In this document: in pieces, positions 14,967 to 16,775 of the stretch
Layout: each line of letters starts with the position of its first letter
How positions within the stretch are numbered: position 1 is the stretch's first letter
From: JAAEQG01 sp023133475
GTDB taxonomy: Bacteria; Planctomycetota; Phycisphaerae; UBA1845
NCBI GenBank assembly: GCA_030631415.1
Contig: DAOVLE010000103.1
Span: 1 to 16,775 of the forward strand
Length of the DNA: 16,775 bases
Direction of reading: 5' to 3'
Translations under genes and position numbers: made by a program
Notes under the pieces: generated by a model
What the model was told of the DNA's origin: nothing
The model's database searches: none
Seen by the model: the letters and a program-made list of their open reading frames with translations, nothing else

Positions 14967-15093
14967 CTAGCGCTCTGTTACAGCTCAAATGAGGCATTGG
15001 TGGGTGGCCCATGGCTTTAGCCGTGGGGGACGCGAATCGGCTGACCATTCGCGCGCCCACCGGATTCCAATTTGCCTTTCTATCGCAGGCTGT
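14967..15093. other. Intergenic gap with a family A repeat
   Basis: This 127-nt gap holds the family A copy at 15001-15030 and a short hairpin (CGCGAAT 15031-15037 with ATTCGCG 15047-15053). No gene, terminator or promoter that I can support is present, so read-through from the upstream GT2 gene is assumed. Confidence 0.5.
15001..15053 (+). repeat. Family A repeat with adjacent hairpin
   Basis: Bases 15001-15030 are identical to the reverse complement of 171-200. The tail CGCGAAT-(9 nt)-ATTCGCG corresponds to the CACGAAT and ATTCGTG ends that bound the arms of the inverted repeat at 1-173, with a different and much shorter core. Confidence 0.85.
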
Positions 15094-16353
15094 TTAAGCC
15101 ATCTCGAGTCTCCCGACCGATGGTATTGAAGCCGGGATTTCGCCGGCACTGCCGTCCCGGTCTTCCTGGCCCTTGCCTTTGTCCCTCTGCCCTTCGCCGG
15201 CCAACCGAGCGTAACAACTCGTTTGCCGGAAAAACGGATAAGTCAGAGCCGTGGCGATGAGAATCACCATCATGTAGCAATAGGCCAGCACGACGCTCGC
15301 GAAGTTGTATCGCCCTCCCCCCGGCGGCAACTCGACAGACAACGTGGCCTTGCGCGTTGCCAGCACCCCCACCATCAACACCGCCGCGCTCAGCAAAACC
15401 ACATCTACCTGCCCAAGGTTTATCAGGGTGACACCGGATACAAGCCAAATCAGCGTTCCCCACGGAAGCAGAAAGTGCTGAACGATTCTGGTGGCCAGGA
15501 TTGATTTCCACCGGGAAGGCATTTCCGGCAGACGATAGGCAAAACGCAGCATCTCCCGGAGCACCGCATTGCCCTTGCGAAATTTGTGGCTAAAGAACTC
15601 CGGCAATGAGGCGGGTGTGCGCAACTCCTCGACACGCGCTCTCACGGAATAAGTGCTGTGGTATCCGAGGGTGTTGGCCAATGCCGCGACGTACACATCG
15701 TCCGCCACCACGTCGTCGGGAAAGGCATTGAGCAACTCCCGCCGAAAGGCATAGCAACAAGCTGCGATGGTGGAAACGTGCGACATCCTGCTTTCAAGAA
15801 CCCGGACCCGGTTCTGAGCCGCCCAATAGCAGCGTTCAACCGCGATCCCTCCATTGGGTGAGGTGAAGGCGCCGACCACCGCCATCTTCGGATCCGCCTC
15901 GAGGTCCGCCGCCAGCCACATCAGCGCCTCGGGTTCGAGACGCGCGTCCGCATCCGTAACCACGACGATGTCGCCGGACAGCATGGGCAGAACGTGGTTC
16001 AATTGGCTGATCTTGCCGGCTGCCGGGCAGGCCACCACCCGGGTCCCGGGGTCGGCAGCGCTCAACGATTCCAGCCGCGCGACCGTGCCGTCGGTAGACC
16101 CGCCGTCGGCAAAAACGATCTCCAGGTGCCCACGAGGATACTCACAAGCGGTCAGATTCCGGTACTTCTCCGCGATAAAGGCCTCTTCGTTGAGGCATGG
16201 AACGATCACGGACAACCTGGGAAGCGTGTTCGGTAAATCCGCCTCGCCTTTCTTCCGCCCATCTCCCATCAACCGCAACCAAACCACGTAGCCGAACAGA
16301 AGCCACGCGAGCAGAAGCGTCACAACACAGAAACCCAGGATAACTATCCACAT
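15094..16353 (-). CDS. Membrane-bound family 2 glycosyltransferase
   Basis: This 419-aa protein resembles processive or polyisoprenyl-type GT2 enzymes. One N-terminal membrane helix (3-25) is followed by a cytoplasmic GT-A domain. PRLSVIVPCLNEE is at 45-57, FADGGSTDGTV at 81-91, the DxD is in VTDADARLEP (134-137), and the acceptor-side acidic motif is VVADDVYVA (215-223). A basic HKFRKGN (256-262) stands where QxxRW-type enzymes have their final motif; a true QxxRW is absent. Three C-terminal helices follow (about 293-312, 318-336, 351-372). The last 40 residues are a hydrophilic tail (GEGQRDKGKGQEDRD) unlike the rest. The ATG at 16353 has AAGG about five nt upstream. It is the first clear gene of the run and probably starts chain or lipid-linked sugar synthesis. 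Confidence 0.88.
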   Translation of the reverse strand: MWIVILGFCVVTLLLAWLLFGYVVWLRLMGDGRKKGEADLPNTLPRLSVIVPCLNEEAFIAEKYRNLTACEYPRGHLEIVFADGGSTDGTVARLESLSAADPGTRVVACPAAGKISQLNHVLPMLSGDIVVVTDADARLEPEALMWLAADLEADPKMAVVGAFTSPNGGIAVERCYWAAQNRVRVLESRMSHVSTIAACCYAFRRELLNAFPDDVVADDVYVAALANTLGYHSTYSVRARVEELRTPASLPEFFSHKFRKGNAVLREMLRFAYRLPEMPSRWKSILATRIVQHFLLPWGTLIWLVSGVTLINLGQVDVVLLSAAVLMVGVLATRKATLSVELPPGGGRYNFASVVLAYCYMMVILIATALTYPFFRQTSCYARLAGEGQRDKGKGQEDRDGSAGEIPASIPSVGRLEMA

Positions 16354-16359
16354 ATCGCC

Positions 16360-16545
16360 TTACCGCACCTTGCCGGCAAACCGCTTTAATGTGCCGGCGA
16401 ACTCGGGGAGTGCCGGTAGCCGCACACGTGCCTCTCCCACCAGCGCCTACGCTTTGTGTGCCGAAACAGGAGGGCGACATATACGCCCCGGAACAGCAAA
16501 GCCGGTAGGGGCAAAGATGACCAGAATCGTGGTTTCCATGGTCAT
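16360..16545 (-). pseudogene. Possible decayed or very small gene upstream of the operon
   Basis: On the minus strand an ATG at 16545 opens a 32-codon frame (METTILVIFAPTGFAVPGR at its core) ending at TAG 16447. The same frame reopens afterwards and runs to TAA 16360-16362, six nt before the GT2 start, ending EFAGTLKRFAGKVR. A neighbouring frame between them reads as a membrane-like stretch plus basic tail (LLFRGVYVALLFRHTKRRR). This mosaic is what two compensating frameshifts in a small membrane-protein gene would give, but chance is a serious alternative. No good ribosome site is seen. Confidence 0.2.
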
Positions 16546-16775
16546 GCCACGTATTCCACCGTCCGATGTTCAGACCACAGTTCCTTATATCAAAGGTTAT
16601 CGGTAGCAAACCAAATCAACTCTATCTCCTAACTCTCGATCTCGCGGTGCTCGCAAATTTTTGCGGCAGGTGGGTAAATATTCAGTAAACCCGTATGCGG
16701 AATAGCGTGGGTTTCGTAGCAGCAGTATTGCGCTAGGCCCGGCATTTATGCCGGGTGAGAAGGCCGAACGAAGAA
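16546..16775. other. Upstream region of the operon
   Basis: I see no convincing gene here. On the minus strand, TTGGTT (16614-16609) and TATAAG (16589-16584), 19 nt apart, are a weak promoter-like pair that could serve the operon. A family C repeat lies at the far end. The start of transcription may equally be beyond the window. Confidence 0.3.
16732..16758. repeat. Family C palindromic repeat, intergenic copy
   Basis: This 27-bp copy is identical to 11759-11785 and in the same orientation. Its core is CCCGGCATTTATGCCGGG. It lies upstream of the operon and not inside any gene that I can support. Confidence 0.9.

Noticed and set aside
3725..16353. RiPP (modified peptide) cluster based on SPASM and B12 radical SAM enzymes
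   Set aside because: I looked in the gaps and at the operon start for a small precursor peptide gene with a leader and core and found none that is convincing. There is also no peptidase or peptide recognition domain, and the three glycosyltransferases fit a glycan or lipid product better.
16142..16609. Minus-strand frame of 155 codons at the operon start
   Set aside because: Most of it overlaps the GT2 gene in another frame. Its composition is Cys- and Arg-rich without pattern, and it has a non-ATG start. The GT2 frame is the real one.

Overview
The window most likely comes from a planctomycete (Planctomycetota, Phycisphaerae-like). This is an inference from gene style and not a database match. 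One gene encodes a secreted 'choice-of-anchor Q' type beta-helix protein with thrombospondin type 3, cohesin-like and dockerin-like segments, an architecture common in that phylum. The DNA is GC-rich, and nearly every longer gap is packed with short GC-rich dispersed repeats. I see no tRNA, rRNA, CRISPR array, transposase gene or phage gene.

Layout. Bases 1-271 are a dense repeat block that includes a perfect 70-bp inverted repeat. A promoter candidate (292-322) and a leader of about 200 nt precede the only plus-strand gene (532-3618), which encodes the large secreted beta-helix protein. This gene converges, across a 106-nt gap, on a run of ten minus-strand genes covering 3725-16353.

The ten genes, in order of transcription, are: a membrane GT2 glycosyltransferase (16353), a GT39-like multispanning glycosyltransferase (14966), a cobalamin-domain radical SAM protein (13394), a second GT2 glycosyltransferase (11360), a radical SAM/SPASM-like protein (10419), a class I methyltransferase (9364), a radical SAM/SPASM protein (8391), a second class I methyltransferase (7291), and two consecutive cobalamin-domain radical SAM proteins (6543 and 5134). 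Most junctions overlap by 1-4 nt or have gaps of 5-17 nt. The three wide gaps (14967-15093, 11361-11759, 8392-8509) are filled by repeats, so this looks like one operon later invaded by repeats.

How the genes may work together. Three glycosyltransferases, at least two of them membrane-bound, suggest assembly of a glycan or glycolipid at the inner membrane. Five radical SAM enzymes and two methyltransferases would modify the sugar, lipid or linked aglycone. There is no flippase, polymerase, sugar-nucleotide synthesis gene or obvious precursor peptide in the window, so the product is unknown and the locus may extend upstream beyond 16775. The set is heavily weighted towards radical chemistry and matches no pathway I can name.

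Four repeat families recur. Family A contains GGCCCATGGCTTTAGCCGT. Family B contains GTAGGGCGGGTTCTACCCG. Family C contains CCCGGCATTTATGCCGGG. Family D is a double-hairpin unit duplicated in a 217-bp tandem. Several copies have become part of genes: they supply the stop codon and C-terminus of two enzymes and an internal in-frame segment of the beta-helix protein.
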